A stretch of 64,000 bases of DNA from Microcystis aeruginosa FD4 (lineage in GTDB: Bacteria > Cyanobacteriota > Cyanobacteriia > Cyanobacteriales > Microcystaceae): positions 4,154,001 to 4,218,000 of the forward strand of contig NZ_CP046973.1 in the NCBI RefSeq assembly GCF_009792235.1, read 5' to 3'. Under the pieces are notes generated by a model. It was not told the origin of the DNA, made no database searches, and worked only from the letters and a program-made list of their open reading frames with translations. The first letter of the stretch is position 1. Each line of letters starts with the position of its first letter. The translations under genes and the position numbers were made by a program. Below are positions 27,605 through 36,992 of this stretch, one piece after another.

Positions 27605-29011
27605 ATGCACAAAAAAAATGCTTTATTTTGGTTGATTGGTTGCGCTACAATAATCCTGTTTATTTGCAGTGCTATCAGACATATTTTATTTCAATCTAAT
27701 GCTCTCGATCTTGGTTGGTTCGATCAAGGAGTTTACTTAATTTCTCAAGGTAAACCACCGATTATATCTTTTGTTGACTACCATATTTTAGGCGATCATA
27801 TCGCTTTTATTCTCTATCCTATAGCCTTACTTTATAAAATTTATCCTAGCGTTTATTGGCTGCTTTTCTTACAAGCTTTTTCCCTTTCCCTTGCTGTTTT
27901 TCCCCTCTGGCAATTGGCAATAGAAGCGGGATTAAAAGAAAAACAAGCTTATACATTAGCCTTAGTTTATCTGCTCTATCCCCTGATTTTTAACGTTAAT
28001 CTTTTTGATTTTCATCCCGAAGTTATCGCAGTGCCAGCGATTTTTTGGACGGTTTTAGCGGCAAGATTAAATAATCTCTGGGGATTTTGTCTAGGAATCA
28101 TTATTATTCTTGGTTGTAAAGCAATTCTCTCTTTAACATTGTTGGGAATGGGGCTCTGGTTACTTCTCTGGGAAAAGAAAAAAATATCGGGAATAATTGC
28201 TATGATTAGCGGCATTCTTTGGTTTATTATCACCACGAAATTATTAATCCCTCTCCTAACAGGAAAATCGGCAGTTATTGAAATGGCTGATTCTCGATAT
28301 AGTTATCTAGGAGATAGTTTGCCAGCAATTATCTTTAATTTGTTCCTCAAACCCGATCTAGTCTTGGGAAAAATCTTTACTGGCAATAATCTAGAATACC
28401 TAATCCTATTAATTATTCCCTTAGTTTGGGGTTTATCCTGGCGCTATTCTGCCCCAATAATTGCCGCTATTCCCGCACTCGCTTTAAATTTATTGGCAGA
28501 TCATGCCCCACAAAAAAACTTAACCACTCAATATTCCCTGCCAATTTTGCCCTTTTTATTTCTAGCGGTTATCGCCACTTTAGCCCATAATAGTAACTGG
28601 TTGAAACAGCCTAAATGGATAATTACTTGGGCAATTATTGCCTTTTTTGCCTTAGCTAAATACGGCTATTTCTGGTCACTGTATTTAAATTCCCTTGATA
28701 CTTGGGCAGCTACCCAAAAAGCTCTAACCCAAATTACCACCAGTGAGAGTGTCTTGACTACTTCTAGAATTGCCCCCCATCTTACCCATCGAGAAATGAT
28801 CAAATTAGCGATCGAAGGTTCCCAATCCCTAGATTTAAATCAATTTAATTATATCCTACTCGATCGCCGTCATCCCGGTTGGTCTAGTTCACCAGAACTA
28901 ATTGATGATCACTTAAATAAACTGAATCAAAATGACAACTTTCGGTTAATCCTTAATCAGGATGATGTGTTTTTATATCGGGCCTTGACAACCCCTCAAG
29001 AAACAAAATAA
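27605..29011 (+). CDS. DUF2079 family polytopic membrane protein
   Basis: 468 aa, about ten hydrophobic segments. Typical DUF2079 features: FQSNALDLGWFDQGVYLISQ, ISFVDYHILGDHIAFILYPIALLY and VNLFDFHPEVIAVPAIFW. The fold is GT-C-like, and family function is unassigned. It starts 12 bp after the binding protein. Its 3' end overlaps the convergent miaA by 59 bp, so mRNA of one is antisense to the other. Confidence 0.85.
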   Translation: MHKKNALFWLIGCATIILFICSAIRHILFQSNALDLGWFDQGVYLISQGKPPIISFVDYHILGDHIAFILYPIALLYKIYPSVYWLLFLQAFSLSLAVFPLWQLAIEAGLKEKQAYTLALVYLLYPLIFNVNLFDFHPEVIAVPAIFWTVLAARLNNLWGFCLGIIIILGCKAILSLTLLGMGLWLLLWEKKKISGIIAMISGILWFIITTKLLIPLLTGKSAVIEMADSRYSYLGDSLPAIIFNLFLKPDLVLGKIFTGNNLEYLILLIIPLVWGLSWRYSAPIIAAIPALALNLLADHAPQKNLTTQYSLPILPFLFLAVIATLAHNSNWLKQPKWIITWAIIAFFALAKYGYFWSLYLNSLDTWAATQKALTQITTSESVLTTSRIAPHLTHREMIKLAIEGSQSLDLNQFNYILLDRRHPGWSSSPELIDDHLNKLNQNDNFRLILNQDDVFLYRALTTPQETK

Positions 29012-29900
29012 TTTTTCGTTCCACCGATTCCAATAAATTTTCTTTATCGATGGGAAACCAGACAATATCAGCATCGGCACGAAACCAAGTGCGCTGACGT
29101 TTAGCAAATTGACGGGTGTGGAGGATAATTAGATCGATCGCCTGTTCTAAAGAAATTTCCCCGAGGAGATATTGCTTAATCTCTGCATAACCCAAAGTCT
29201 GCAAAAGTGGCAAATCCCAACCGTATTTATCCCCCAAATTCTGCACCTCTGCTACTAATCCCCTGGCGATCATTTGATGAGTACGAACAGTGATCCGCTT
29301 GCCTAAACTTTCTGGGGAAGAATCTAACCCAATTTGTAAAATTGGATAAGTGGGGGGATTTTCTCCCTGCTGACTAGAGATAGGTTTTCCTGTCAGATAA
29401 AAAACCTCCAAAGCGCGTAAAGTTCTCACCTGATCATGGGGATGAATTTTTTTAGCGGCCTCTTCATCTACCTGCATCAGAATTTGATAAAGATAGGATT
29501 GTCCTAAAGCTTGTAATTGCTGTCTTAAATCCGGTTGAGGAGAAACCCTCGGTATTTTTAAACCTTTGACAATGGACTTGATATAAAGTCCCGTACCACC
29601 GACCAAAAACAGAGGAGAATAGTGGAGATTGTTGATTAAATCCTCAGCTTGTTCTTGGTATTGTGCTAGGGTAAAATTATCTTGAGGATCACAAATATCA
29701 ATTAGATAATGGGGAATCCGCTGACATTCTTCTAAGCTAGGTTTAGCGGTACCAATATTAAATTCTCGATAGATTTGTCGGGAATCGGCGCTGAGAATTA
29801 CTGAATTAAACTTTTCGGCCAATTGTAGGGCTAAACTGGATTTTCCCGTGGCAGTTGCCCCACAAATAACAATTAAAATAGGTAAAGAGGAAGTAGTCAT
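28953..29900 (-). CDS. miaA: tRNA dimethylallyltransferase
   Basis: 315 aa, normal. P-loop GATATGKSSLALQLA, the DSRQIYREFNIGTAKPS motif, VGGTGLYIKSIVKGL and the tRNA-contact region RQFAKRQRTWFR. It adds the isopentenyl group at A37 of tRNAs reading UNN codons. The 3' end overlaps the convergent DUF2079 gene by 59 bp. The tail after WFR is about 35 residues longer than the core needs. Confidence 0.95.
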   Translation of the reverse strand: MTTSSLPILIVICGATATGKSSLALQLAEKFNSVILSADSRQIYREFNIGTAKPSLEECQRIPHYLIDICDPQDNFTLAQYQEQAEDLINNLHYSPLFLVGGTGLYIKSIVKGLKIPRVSPQPDLRQQLQALGQSYLYQILMQVDEEAAKKIHPHDQVRTLRALEVFYLTGKPISSQQGENPPTYPILQIGLDSSPESLGKRITVRTHQMIARGLVAEVQNLGDKYGWDLPLLQTLGYAEIKQYLLGEISLEQAIDLIILHTRQFAKRQRTWFRADADIVWFPIDKENLLESVERKIILFLEGLSRPDIKTHHPD

Positions 29901-29914
29901 CGACGCTACATGAC

Positions 29915-29961
29915 AGTAATCAGTAATCAGTGAACAGTAATCAGTAATCAGTGAACAGTGA
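29915..29961. repeat. CAGTAATCAGTGAA-type repeats upstream of miaA
   Basis: Several copies of CAGTAAT and CAGTGAA units lie between the miaA start and the ftsH terminator. Related runs occur at 37030-37130, 46055-46085 and 56330-56365. Confidence 0.6.
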
Positions 29962-30063
29962 AAAGACAGGACTGTTCAGGGAAGACGCATTTAAACAGGG
30001 TATTTTTAAGCTGATTAACAGCTGATCAGCAAGAAATTAAGTTGGTCATTAATTTTCGTTTAA

Positions 30064-30093
30064 CAAAAAAACAGCACCCATCAGGATGCTGTT
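30064..30093 (-). terminator. Intrinsic terminator of ftsH
   Basis: On the minus strand AACAGCATCC, loop TGAT, GGGTGCTGTT, then seven T. This 10-bp stem starts 22 bp after the ftsH stop. Confidence 0.88.
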
Positions 30094-30115
30094 TGTCAAG
30101 AAAATGTTACAAAAC

Positions 30116-31969
30116 TTAAGCTAAAGCCGCCATTTTCACATCGTTATGAGCGAGGATATTTTGTAACTCCTCCGCGTCCACGGTTTCTTTTTCCACTAAC
30201 ATTTGCGCTAACTGGTCCAAGATGGCGCGGTTATTGACTAAAACCTCTTTAGCGCGACGATAGGCCTGTTCCACTAGGTTACGCACCTCCTCGTCAATAG
30301 CTGCCGCAGTTTCATCGGAGAAATCTCGATCGGAAGCGATATCACGACCTAGGAAAACATTACCATTTTGACGACCTAAGGCCACCGGCCCCAGGCGATC
30401 GCTCATGCCGAAACGAGTGACCATTTGCCGCGCTACTCGTGCCACCTGTTGCAGGTCATTAGAAGCACCCGTAGTCACTTCCTCCTCACCGAAGATAATT
30501 TCTTCAGCTAAACGACCCCCCAAAGCTACAGCCATCTGATTTTGCAGATAAGCGCGAGAATATAACCCGGATTCCATGCGATCCTCGCTAGGAGTGAACC
30601 AAGTTAAACCCCCGGCGCGACCGCGAGGAATAATACTAATTTTCTGGACAGGATCATAATCCGGCATTAAAGCACCCACCAAAGCGTGACCAGCTTCATG
30701 GTAAGCAACTAAAGTTTTGCGTTTTTCACTCATGACGCGATTTTTCTTCTCAGGACCGGCCAGGACACGATCGATCGCATCGTTGATCTCATCCATGGAA
30801 ATCTCGGTTAAATTGCGACGTGCCGCTAAAATTGCGGCTTCGTTGAGCAAATTGGCCAGATCCGCACCAGTAAAACCGGGGGTACGACGGGCGATTTTAT
30901 CGAGATCCACGTCTTGGGACAAAGTTTTGCCTCTGGAGTGGACATTAAGGATTTCCTTACGGCCAGCGTAATCGGGACGATCTACCACCACTTGGCGATC
31001 AAAACGACCCGGACGTAATAAAGCGGCATCCAACACATCGGGACGGTTAGTGGCGGCGATAATGATAATACCTGTATTACCTTCAAAACCGTCCATTTCC
31101 GTCAATAATTGGTTGAGGGTTTGTTCCCGTTCATCGTTACCACCCCCTAAACCGGCACCCCGTTGACGACCGACAGCATCAATCTCATCGATAAAGACGA
31201 TACAAGGTGCATTTGCTTTCGCTTGTTCAAATAGGTCGCGGACGCGAGAAGCACCCACCCCGACGAACATTTCCACGAATTCCGAACCGGAAATGCTAAA
31301 AAACGGGACTCCCGCTTCGCCAGCTACCGCGCGAGCGAGCAGGGTTTTACCAGTACCCGGAGGACCGACTAAAAGGACTCCTTTGGGGATTTTTGCCCCA
31401 ATTGCCGTGAAGCGATCAGCATTTTTCAGGAAATCTACCACTTCGTTTAATTCTAATTTTGCCCCTTCAATCCCGGCCACATCACCGAAAGTAACCTGGG
31501 TTTGGGGTTCCATCTGTACTCTTGCTTTCGATTTGCCGAAGTTCATCGCTTGGGAACCAGGGCCACTTTGGGCGCGACGGAGCAAGAAAAATAGACCAAC
31601 AAGAAGTAAAATGGGGAAAAAGAGGCTACTGAAGGCTCTTACCCATACTCCTTCTTCTCTTTGGGGCAGTACGGCAATATCAACGTTATTTTCTGCCAAG
31701 ATGTTGATTAATTGCGGATCGTTGGGCAGGTTAACTAATACATTTGTGCCATCTTGGGTGGGTACGATCGCCCGTTGCCGGTCGGCGCTTAAGCGCACGG
31801 TTTCTACTTTACCTTCCCGTACTTCTTGTAAAAATTCACTATACTTCCAAGTTTGTTGCACTGCTGGCTGGCGATCAAAGAAAGCTGAGGCCAAGGCAAG
31901 GACTACGATTAACAATAGGGCATATAGTCCCGCATTGCGCCATTTTTTGTTATTACCGTTTTTGTTCAC
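30116..31969 (-). CDS. ftsH: ATP-dependent zinc metalloprotease FtsH
   Basis: 617 aa. Two membrane spans (residues ~12-30 and ~112-131) flank a lumenal/periplasmic domain; AAA+ Walker A GPPGTGKT at 202-209, Walker B CIVFIDEIDAVG, SRH region TNRPDVLDAALLRPGRFD, and the protease site HEAGH at 424-428. Cyanobacterial FtsH hexamers degrade damaged photosystem II D1 and regulators. The N-terminus (KKWRNAGLYALLLIVVLAL) should assign it to one of the four cyanobacterial paralogs, but I cannot fix which. It ends at a clear terminator. Confidence 0.96.
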   Translation of the reverse strand: MNKNGNNKKWRNAGLYALLLIVVLALASAFFDRQPAVQQTWKYSEFLQEVREGKVETVRLSADRQRAIVPTQDGTNVLVNLPNDPQLINILAENNVDIAVLPQREEGVWVRAFSSLFFPILLLVGLFFLLRRAQSGPGSQAMNFGKSKARVQMEPQTQVTFGDVAGIEGAKLELNEVVDFLKNADRFTAIGAKIPKGVLLVGPPGTGKTLLARAVAGEAGVPFFSISGSEFVEMFVGVGASRVRDLFEQAKANAPCIVFIDEIDAVGRQRGAGLGGGNDEREQTLNQLLTEMDGFEGNTGIIIIAATNRPDVLDAALLRPGRFDRQVVVDRPDYAGRKEILNVHSRGKTLSQDVDLDKIARRTPGFTGADLANLLNEAAILAARRNLTEISMDEINDAIDRVLAGPEKKNRVMSEKRKTLVAYHEAGHALVGALMPDYDPVQKISIIPRGRAGGLTWFTPSEDRMESGLYSRAYLQNQMAVALGGRLAEEIIFGEEEVTTGASNDLQQVARVARQMVTRFGMSDRLGPVALGRQNGNVFLGRDIASDRDFSDETAAAIDEEVRNLVEQAYRRAKEVLVNNRAILDQLAQMLVEKETVDAEELQNILAHNDVKMAALA

Positions 31970-32256
31970 GCTGTCGAACTCCTGATAAATTGAGGATGAT
32001 CTTATCGGTTGTCAAGGGGTTGTTAATTTATGTTAACGTTTCTCAGGAACAGTGGACAGGTTTTTTTTAAATATGCCTGTTCTGGTCCTCAATGGGGGTT
32101 AGCTGTTCAGGGTGGGGAGTGGGAGAGTGGGGAGATGGGGAGATCGACCGAGTACGATCAATTAGTAACAAAATGCCAATTTAATCAGTTTAATTTTTTA
32201 GTTAATCCCTTCTACTGTTCCCTGGGTTGTTCGAGGTCGCAATATGAGATAATAAA

Positions 32257-32342
32257 CTGCCCGCGTATTTAAATTGCTTGTTGAGATGAGGCACTCTTGC
32301 ACTCTTGCACTCTGGCAACAGTAAAGAGATTGGGGGAGATTC
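32257..32342. repeat. Dispersed repeat, copy 1 (partner at 49805)
   Basis: CTGCCCGCGTATTTAAATTG, CTTGTTGAGATGAGGC, then a short variable run and GGCAACAGTAAAGAGATTGG. The same string of blocks occurs downstream of the response regulator at 49805-49880. The variable centre (three CACTCTTG units here) differs. Non-coding. Confidence 0.7.
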
Positions 32343-32375
32343 AGCCAATCTAAGGATAGGCGGTTAAAATGGGTC

Positions 32376-32567
32376 TTGGCTTATTGTCTATCCATAAAAG
32401 AAGGTTAGAAACTAAGGACATCAAAGCTTTTAGCCTACGGCGGATTCAGGCTCAGTCTGGTACATCTTCTAAGGGTCAAGGCTTATCCAATAGGGAGTTG
32501 TCTGTGCCACACGGAGAGAGGAACCGCCGTAAGGAACTGATTATTGGAGGTCAGTTCCGTATTTTTT
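32376..32567 (+). ncRNA. Candidate structured small RNA (6S RNA-like or riboswitch-like) with terminator
   Basis: A ~190-nt region between the divergent ftsH and the DUF29 gene. A TTAAAAT box (32365-32371) could serve as -10. The RNA would fold into a long irregular hairpin: ACGGCGG (32438-32444) pairs with CCGCCGT (32524-32530), and inside it CTCAGTCTGGTACA pairs with TGTGCCACACGGAG. An alternative hairpin AGCCT/AGGCT would trap ACGGCGG in its loop. A strong terminator ends it. Length and long hairpin fit 6S RNA, but I cannot confirm the family. The 66-aa frame here is not convincing. Confidence 0.45.
32533..32567 (+). terminator. Intrinsic terminator of the candidate RNA
   Basis: Perfect 8-bp stem GGAACTGA/TCAGTTCC, 10-nt loop, followed by GTATTTTTT. 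No protein gene ends just upstream, which is why a small RNA is proposed. Confidence 0.8.
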
Positions 32568-32757
32568 AGGCCCTGTTGACCGGCAAAACCAGAAATTATG
32601 GAGTCTTGTGTAGGTCAAACCCTGACTTAGCCATCAAAATTTAGACCCAACTCCTCTACCCTGCACAATTGTCCCTGCTACATCAACTTTACAGCCCGGT
32701 TAAAATGACATTCCCCGTCACAATCCCCTAAAATGAAGGAAGTAGGAGAAACCTGAT

Positions 32758-33207
32758 ATGCTATCTACTGCCAAGAAACTTTACGACACAGACTTTAATC
32801 TTTGGGTAGAAGAAACCGCTAACCTACTTAAAGAAGGTAAGTGGGAGTACCTCGATTTAGAAAATCTGATTGAGGAAATTGAGGCAATGGGTAGAAGTGA
32901 TAAAAAGGCTTTGAAAAGTAATTTAGAAAAGCTATTGCTTCACATCCTTAAATGGAAGTATCAACCCTCTAAACGGTCTCATAGTTGGCAGTATTCTATC
33001 ACCGAACACTGTTTGAGATTGTTAGAAGTTTTTGAAGATAGCCCCAGTCTCAAGGTATATTTTGAGGAAGTTTTTGATAAGTGTTATCAAAATGCTTGCC
33101 TACTTGCCGCTAGAGAAACAGGGTTAGATAAGAAAAATTTTCCTGAGCTCTGTCCTTTTGCCAAAACTGATATCCTCAATCCTGAATATCTACCGGATCA
33201 ATACTAA
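32758..33207 (+). CDS. DUF29 family protein
   Basis: 149 aa. Full DUF29 pattern: LYDTDFNLWVEETANLLKEG, LDLENLIEEIEAMGRSDKKALKSNLEKLLLHILKWKYQP, and the downstream SWQYSITEHCLRLLEVFEDSPSLKVYFEEVFDKCYQNA. DUF29 proteins are small helical proteins, very common in cyanobacteria, with no assigned function. AGTAGGAGAAACCTGAT before the ATG gives a good ribosome site. It is distant in sequence from the tandem set at 51.0-52.5 kb. Confidence 0.88.
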   Translation: MLSTAKKLYDTDFNLWVEETANLLKEGKWEYLDLENLIEEIEAMGRSDKKALKSNLEKLLLHILKWKYQPSKRSHSWQYSITEHCLRLLEVFEDSPSLKVYFEEVFDKCYQNACLLAARETGLDKKNFPELCPFAKTDILNPEYLPDQY

Positions 33208-33214
33208 TATTGAA

Positions 33215-33751
33215 TCAGTCGGCAACAGTAAGTGGGTGGGTGGAATTAAATATAAGATGAACGTAGGTTGGGCTTCGGCCGTGAGCTTTTGCCGAACGGT
33301 TGAAGCATGAAACCCAACGCCCGATTATGTTACGAAGTGCGCTAACCCATCCTACAAATAATTGTGCCTCCCTACTTAATTTCTCGATTAAATGTTCTAA
33401 GTCTAGCTGTTGAAATTGATGATTTCTAAGTAAGCTAACGGTTTCTTCTAGCCATTGAGAGTCATCAAGCTCATAGAGTTGTTTTAATGCGTGAACACCT
33501 AGCATAATTGATTGTCTCCATCTTATAGCAGTTTCGTGGTGAGGGAATTTGTAGATAATAATCTTCTCGATTAACTCGATAACATTTATTTGATTGTTAG
33601 GGTCAACAACCTGTTGGCGGGTTTGCTCAATCAAGGATTGAACTTGTTCTGGTGCTTTTTTGGCGCTGATGAGGATAAACTGGAGGATACTAATCCCAAG
33701 AGATGATAGATGGGATAACTTTAGATTAGCGCTTATTATTCTCCCCAACAT
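33215..33751 (-). pseudogene. Chimeric relic: nuclease-type C-terminal fragment joined to a truncated DUF29 domain and a repeat
   Basis: The frame starts like the C-terminal half of cyanobacterial Rpn/DUF2887-type proteins (FILISAKKAPEQVQSLIEQTR, VIELIEKIIIYKFPHHE), then switches at residue ~93 to a DUF29 N-terminus (LYELDDSQWLEETVSLLRNHQFQQLDLEHLIEKL). From residue ~130 (33360 downward) the codons come from a dispersed repeat with CGTAGGTTGGGCTTCGGCC-type sequence. It is therefore probably not a functional gene. It converges with the intact DUF29 gene 7 bp away. Confidence 0.7.
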
Positions 33752-33826
33752 CTATTCTTCCCTTCTTTGAATTTTCCTTGGTGATCTTCCACATTTCTTA
33801 AATAATTTGACCAATCACATCTCTCG

Positions 33827-34495
33827 ATGAATGCACAAAAAATACCTCGTCTCTGTGGGCTAAAAATTCAGGCAATTACTCCCTATTCTCTCGCTTGGGC
33901 GCACCAGCGATCGCTGGTGGAGGCGAGAATTGCTAATCCTAACTTGCCCGACATTTTGCTCCTACTGGAACATCCCCCCGTTTACACCCTCGGTACCGGT
34001 TCAGATATTAAGTTTATTAAATTTAATCTTGACAAAACCGACAAAGAGGTGTACAGAATCGAGCGAGGAGGCCAAGTCACCTATCACTGTCCGGGGCAGT
34101 TAGTGGGCTATCCGATTCTCAATTTGCGCTATTATCGGCAGGATTTACACTGGTATTTGCGACAATTGGAAGAAGTCATCCTGCAAACTATCGCTATTTA
34201 TGGATTGTCGGGGTCAAGAATCGGAGGCTTGACAGGGGTATGGGTAGAAGGGTATAAAATAGCGGCGATCGGTATTAAAGTTAGTCGTTGGATTACCTAT
34301 CATGGTTTTGCCATCAATGTTTGTCCGGATTTAAGCGGGTTTGCCGAGATTATTCCCTGTGGGATTGCTAATAAACCCGTGGGCAGTTTACGGCAGTTTC
34401 TGCCTAATATTAGTCTTAGGCAAGTACAGCAAGATTTATCGAGAGTTTTCGCCTCAGTTTTCGGTGTGGAATTATTTTCTCTTGACAAGGATTAA
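33827..34495 (+). CDS. lipB: Octanoyltransferase LipB
   Basis: 222 aa. Motifs: LLLEHPPVYTLGTGSD, RIERGGQVTYHCPGQLVGYP, GVWVEGYKIAAIGIKV with the catalytic Lys, and WITYHGFAINVCPDLSGFAEIIPCGI with the catalytic Cys. It moves octanoate from ACP to lipoyl domains. The downstream pentapeptide gene starts 1 bp after its stop, so the two share a transcript. Confidence 0.95.
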   Translation: MNAQKIPRLCGLKIQAITPYSLAWAHQRSLVEARIANPNLPDILLLLEHPPVYTLGTGSDIKFIKFNLDKTDKEVYRIERGGQVTYHCPGQLVGYPILNLRYYRQDLHWYLRQLEEVILQTIAIYGLSGSRIGGLTGVWVEGYKIAAIGIKVSRWITYHGFAINVCPDLSGFAEIIPCGIANKPVGSLRQFLPNISLRQVQQDLSRVFASVFGVELFSLDKD

Positions 34496-34496
34496 T

Positions 34497-35759
34497 ATGA
34501 GCGATCGCAAAGACCCAGAAAAACTCGCCGCAGAAAACAGGGACGATAACCCCGAAAATAAGGGTAAAGCCGGTTTATCGCCCCCCGATGCCTCCGAATA
34601 CGTCTCCTCTTTATCTTCCCGTAATCCTCTGCGTCAGCGCATCCTACTATTAAAAGATCTTCGACCGGGTAACGCAGGGTTACTACTGGCCCCCCTGATG
34701 GTGATGACCATCGGCCTGGTCTTTAGCTGGGACTGGTTAGGCTTTTCTGGGGCGATAGTAGCGATCTTAATATCTTTACAGGTGATTTTACCCTCTATTC
34801 GCCAGTGGATCGCCCATTATCTCACCCCCTCTGAACGTCAGACGGTTTTCGCTTTTATGGTTTTTATAGCTGCTCTGGCAGCATTAGGGAAATATTTAGG
34901 GGTTTACGAGCGAATATGGCGATGGTTGGAGAGTTTTAAATACGATGAGTTTGGTTCCTGGGCCGAGTGGGTGGGGGCTTTGGGACAGATTATGATCGCC
35001 GTGTTAGCCGTCTATGTGGCCTGGGAACAGTACGTTATTTCTAAGGATTTAACCATACAACAAAATCGCATTACCCAACAACAGACGATCGATTCCTATT
35101 TTCAAGGGATTTCCGATTTAGCCTTGGATGAGGAGGGATTTTTAGAAGATTGGCCCCAGGAAAGAGCGATCGCAGAAGGTCGCACCGCTTCCATCCTCAG
35201 CAGTGTCGATGCCGCCGGGAAAGCGAAAATACTGCGTTTTTTGAGTCAATCGCGGCTATTATCACCGATTAAACGCGATCGTTATCTGGGCCGACCGATT
35301 CTAGACGGGGAAGGGGGTTATGCGGAGGATCGAGAGTTCGGTACAAGAGTAGTACAATTGGGGGTAATGTTAGCAGGGGCCGACATTTCTGGACAGGATC
35401 TGCGCTGGACGGATTTAAGCGAAGCGAATATGGTGCGGGCCGATTTAAGTTATAGCGATTTGGTGAAAGCAAATGTATCGCGGACAATTCTCTACGAAGC
35501 TAATTTAAGAGGGGCCGATATGAAAGGGATGCGTTTATTTTATGGTTCCCTAGAAAATGCTACCCCCCGCAGTCGTACCATTCCCCCCAATTATGACAGA
35601 GGAGAACACACGGGAGCAGTGGTAGAAAATGTCAATTTTACCGGGGTGAAAAACATGAGCGAGGAACAACGTCACTATTGTTGTCGTTGGTGTGGGGAAA
35701 AGTCCCGCGCAACCATTCCGGGGGGATGTGCTGATATTGCCAATCTTTTGGGCCGATAA
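34497..35759 (+). CDS. Pentapeptide-repeat membrane protein
   Basis: 420 aa from ATG 34497, immediately after the lipB stop; upstream in-frame starts lie inside lipB and are rejected. An N-terminal acidic ~60 residues, hydrophobic segments (~62-100 and ~120-142), a third at ~170-185 (WVGALGQIMIAVLAVYVAWE), then a cytoplasmic region with a short pentapeptide stretch (ADISGQDLRWTDLSEANMVRADLS onward). The tail has cysteines (HYCCRWCGEK). Function unknown; pentapeptide helices usually serve protein binding. Confidence 0.78.
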   Translation: MSDRKDPEKLAAENRDDNPENKGKAGLSPPDASEYVSSLSSRNPLRQRILLLKDLRPGNAGLLLAPLMVMTIGLVFSWDWLGFSGAIVAILISLQVILPSIRQWIAHYLTPSERQTVFAFMVFIAALAALGKYLGVYERIWRWLESFKYDEFGSWAEWVGALGQIMIAVLAVYVAWEQYVISKDLTIQQNRITQQQTIDSYFQGISDLALDEEGFLEDWPQERAIAEGRTASILSSVDAAGKAKILRFLSQSRLLSPIKRDRYLGRPILDGEGGYAEDREFGTRVVQLGVMLAGADISGQDLRWTDLSEANMVRADLSYSDLVKANVSRTILYEANLRGADMKGMRLFYGSLENATPRSRTIPPNYDRGEHTGAVVENVNFTGVKNMSEEQRHYCCRWCGEKSRATIPGGCADIANLLGR

Positions 35760-35795
35760 TTAGGGTCTGCCACCTGCACGCAATCCCTAAATTCC

Positions 35796-36992
35796 TCACT
35801 CAATTGATAATTTTCCACCCCAACGATCCTGGGGGATAAAAGTCCGCTCTAGATTAATTTTGGCCACAGGTTCCGTGAGGGTAAATTCTCCCGATTCGAT
35901 CAGTGCTTTTAATTCTAAAGCGGCTTCACGGGATAAGGAAATACTGGCCAAAGGAGCCACCTTGACACTTTTTCCCTCGATCATAATCCGACCGCTTTTT
36001 AGTTTAGCGTAGGTGATTAAACCAAAGGTAGGACGGACTCGCCGGGGAATGGAAAAATCTACCACTGGAGCGACAATTTCCTCATCTTTTACCGCACAAT
36101 GTCGAACGATTTCCTCGTTTAAAATCGGAATCGGTACTGCTACCCCTAACATTAAAGAAGCCCCATAATTTTTGAAATAACAACCCCGCACCCAGCGAGC
36201 ATTCATTTGTTTAGCATCCCCAATTAAGGCTAAGGTGGAAGCGGGTCCAATAGGAGTGCGATTTTGTAGGCGTTTTTGCAGGGGAAAATGTTGGGTTCCT
36301 TCCCAGGCAATATAACCGATTCCTCCTCCCAAAAAAATGCGCGTACCGATGCCTATAGCCTCTAAATCGGGGTCATTTAACAGGGGAGAAATTGCTCCGG
36401 GGTTAGAATACACTGCATTACCTAATCTCGGCTGTAGTGGTCCCAAATAAGTATATAAAGTCCGCTCTCCCCCATTGACTCCGACGATAAAATTCTGGTA
36501 GAGATTGCGAGGATTAAAAAGATAAAATTGATTGATAGTATCCTTAGAAATAATCGTTTCAAAAGAAGCACGAGGATAACAATCGGTGGCCTGGCCAACA
36601 GCACGCAATTGCAGCGATTTTCCAGCGATTAAATCCTCAATAATATGTCCGCCACCCCTTTCGGGATTTTCTCCCTCTAAATTCTCATTTTTGGCCGCTA
36701 GATCACTAATAGCACTGGCTCCTAAATATAAATCCACCGCCCCAAAACCAGCATAAGCAGGAATCCCATCTAACCAACATTGACGAATTTTTATCGGCGG
36801 ATCCGTCTGACCTAAATTAATAATTGCCCCCGAAGATTCCATCGGTTCAAAGGTTCCCGTACAAACCACATCTACTTGGGAAAAAACCTCCTTAATTCCC
36901 ATCTCGGTAACGCGGCTTTTCAATTCCTCTACTGTCCAGACTACAGCCGTTTTTTTAGCGATCTTGTCGTTGATTTCAGCGATTGTTCTCAT
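35796..36992 (-). CDS. Homocysteine biosynthesis-type protein (DUF39)
   Basis: 398 aa. The HcyBio/DUF39 pattern is clear: RTIAEINDKIAKKTAVVWTVEE, EVFSQVDVVCTGTFEPMESSGA, YLGASAI, ERGGGHIIEDLIAGK and the glycine-rich IFLGGGIGYIAWEGTQH, with conserved Cys in CWLDG and CYPRASFET. In methanogens and some bacteria this family converts aspartate semialdehyde to homocysteine; whether the cyanobacterial member does so is inference. No CBS or ferredoxin domain is fused. Converges with the lipB unit. Confidence 0.85.
   Translation of the reverse strand: MRTIAEINDKIAKKTAVVWTVEELKSRVTEMGIKEVFSQVDVVCTGTFEPMESSGAIINLGQTDPPIKIRQCWLDGIPAYAGFGAVDLYLGASAISDLAAKNENLEGENPERGGGHIIEDLIAGKSLQLRAVGQATDCYPRASFETIISKDTINQFYLFNPRNLYQNFIVGVNGGERTLYTYLGPLQPRLGNAVYSNPGAISPLLNDPDLEAIGIGTRIFLGGGIGYIAWEGTQHFPLQKRLQNRTPIGPASTLALIGDAKQMNARWVRGCYFKNYGASLMLGVAVPIPILNEEIVRHCAVKDEEIVAPVVDFSIPRRVRPTFGLITYAKLKSGRIMIEGKSVKVAPLASISLSREAALELKALIESGEFTLTEPVAKINLERTFIPQDRWGGKLSIE

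Noticed and set aside
31293..31985. 230-codon plus-strand frame opposite ftsH
   Set aside because: It lies fully antisense to the conserved FtsH coding region and has no recognisable domain.
32369..32569. 66-codon frame in the ftsH-DUF29 gap
   Set aside because: No ribosome site, basic low-information product, and the region is better explained by RNA structure and a terminator.
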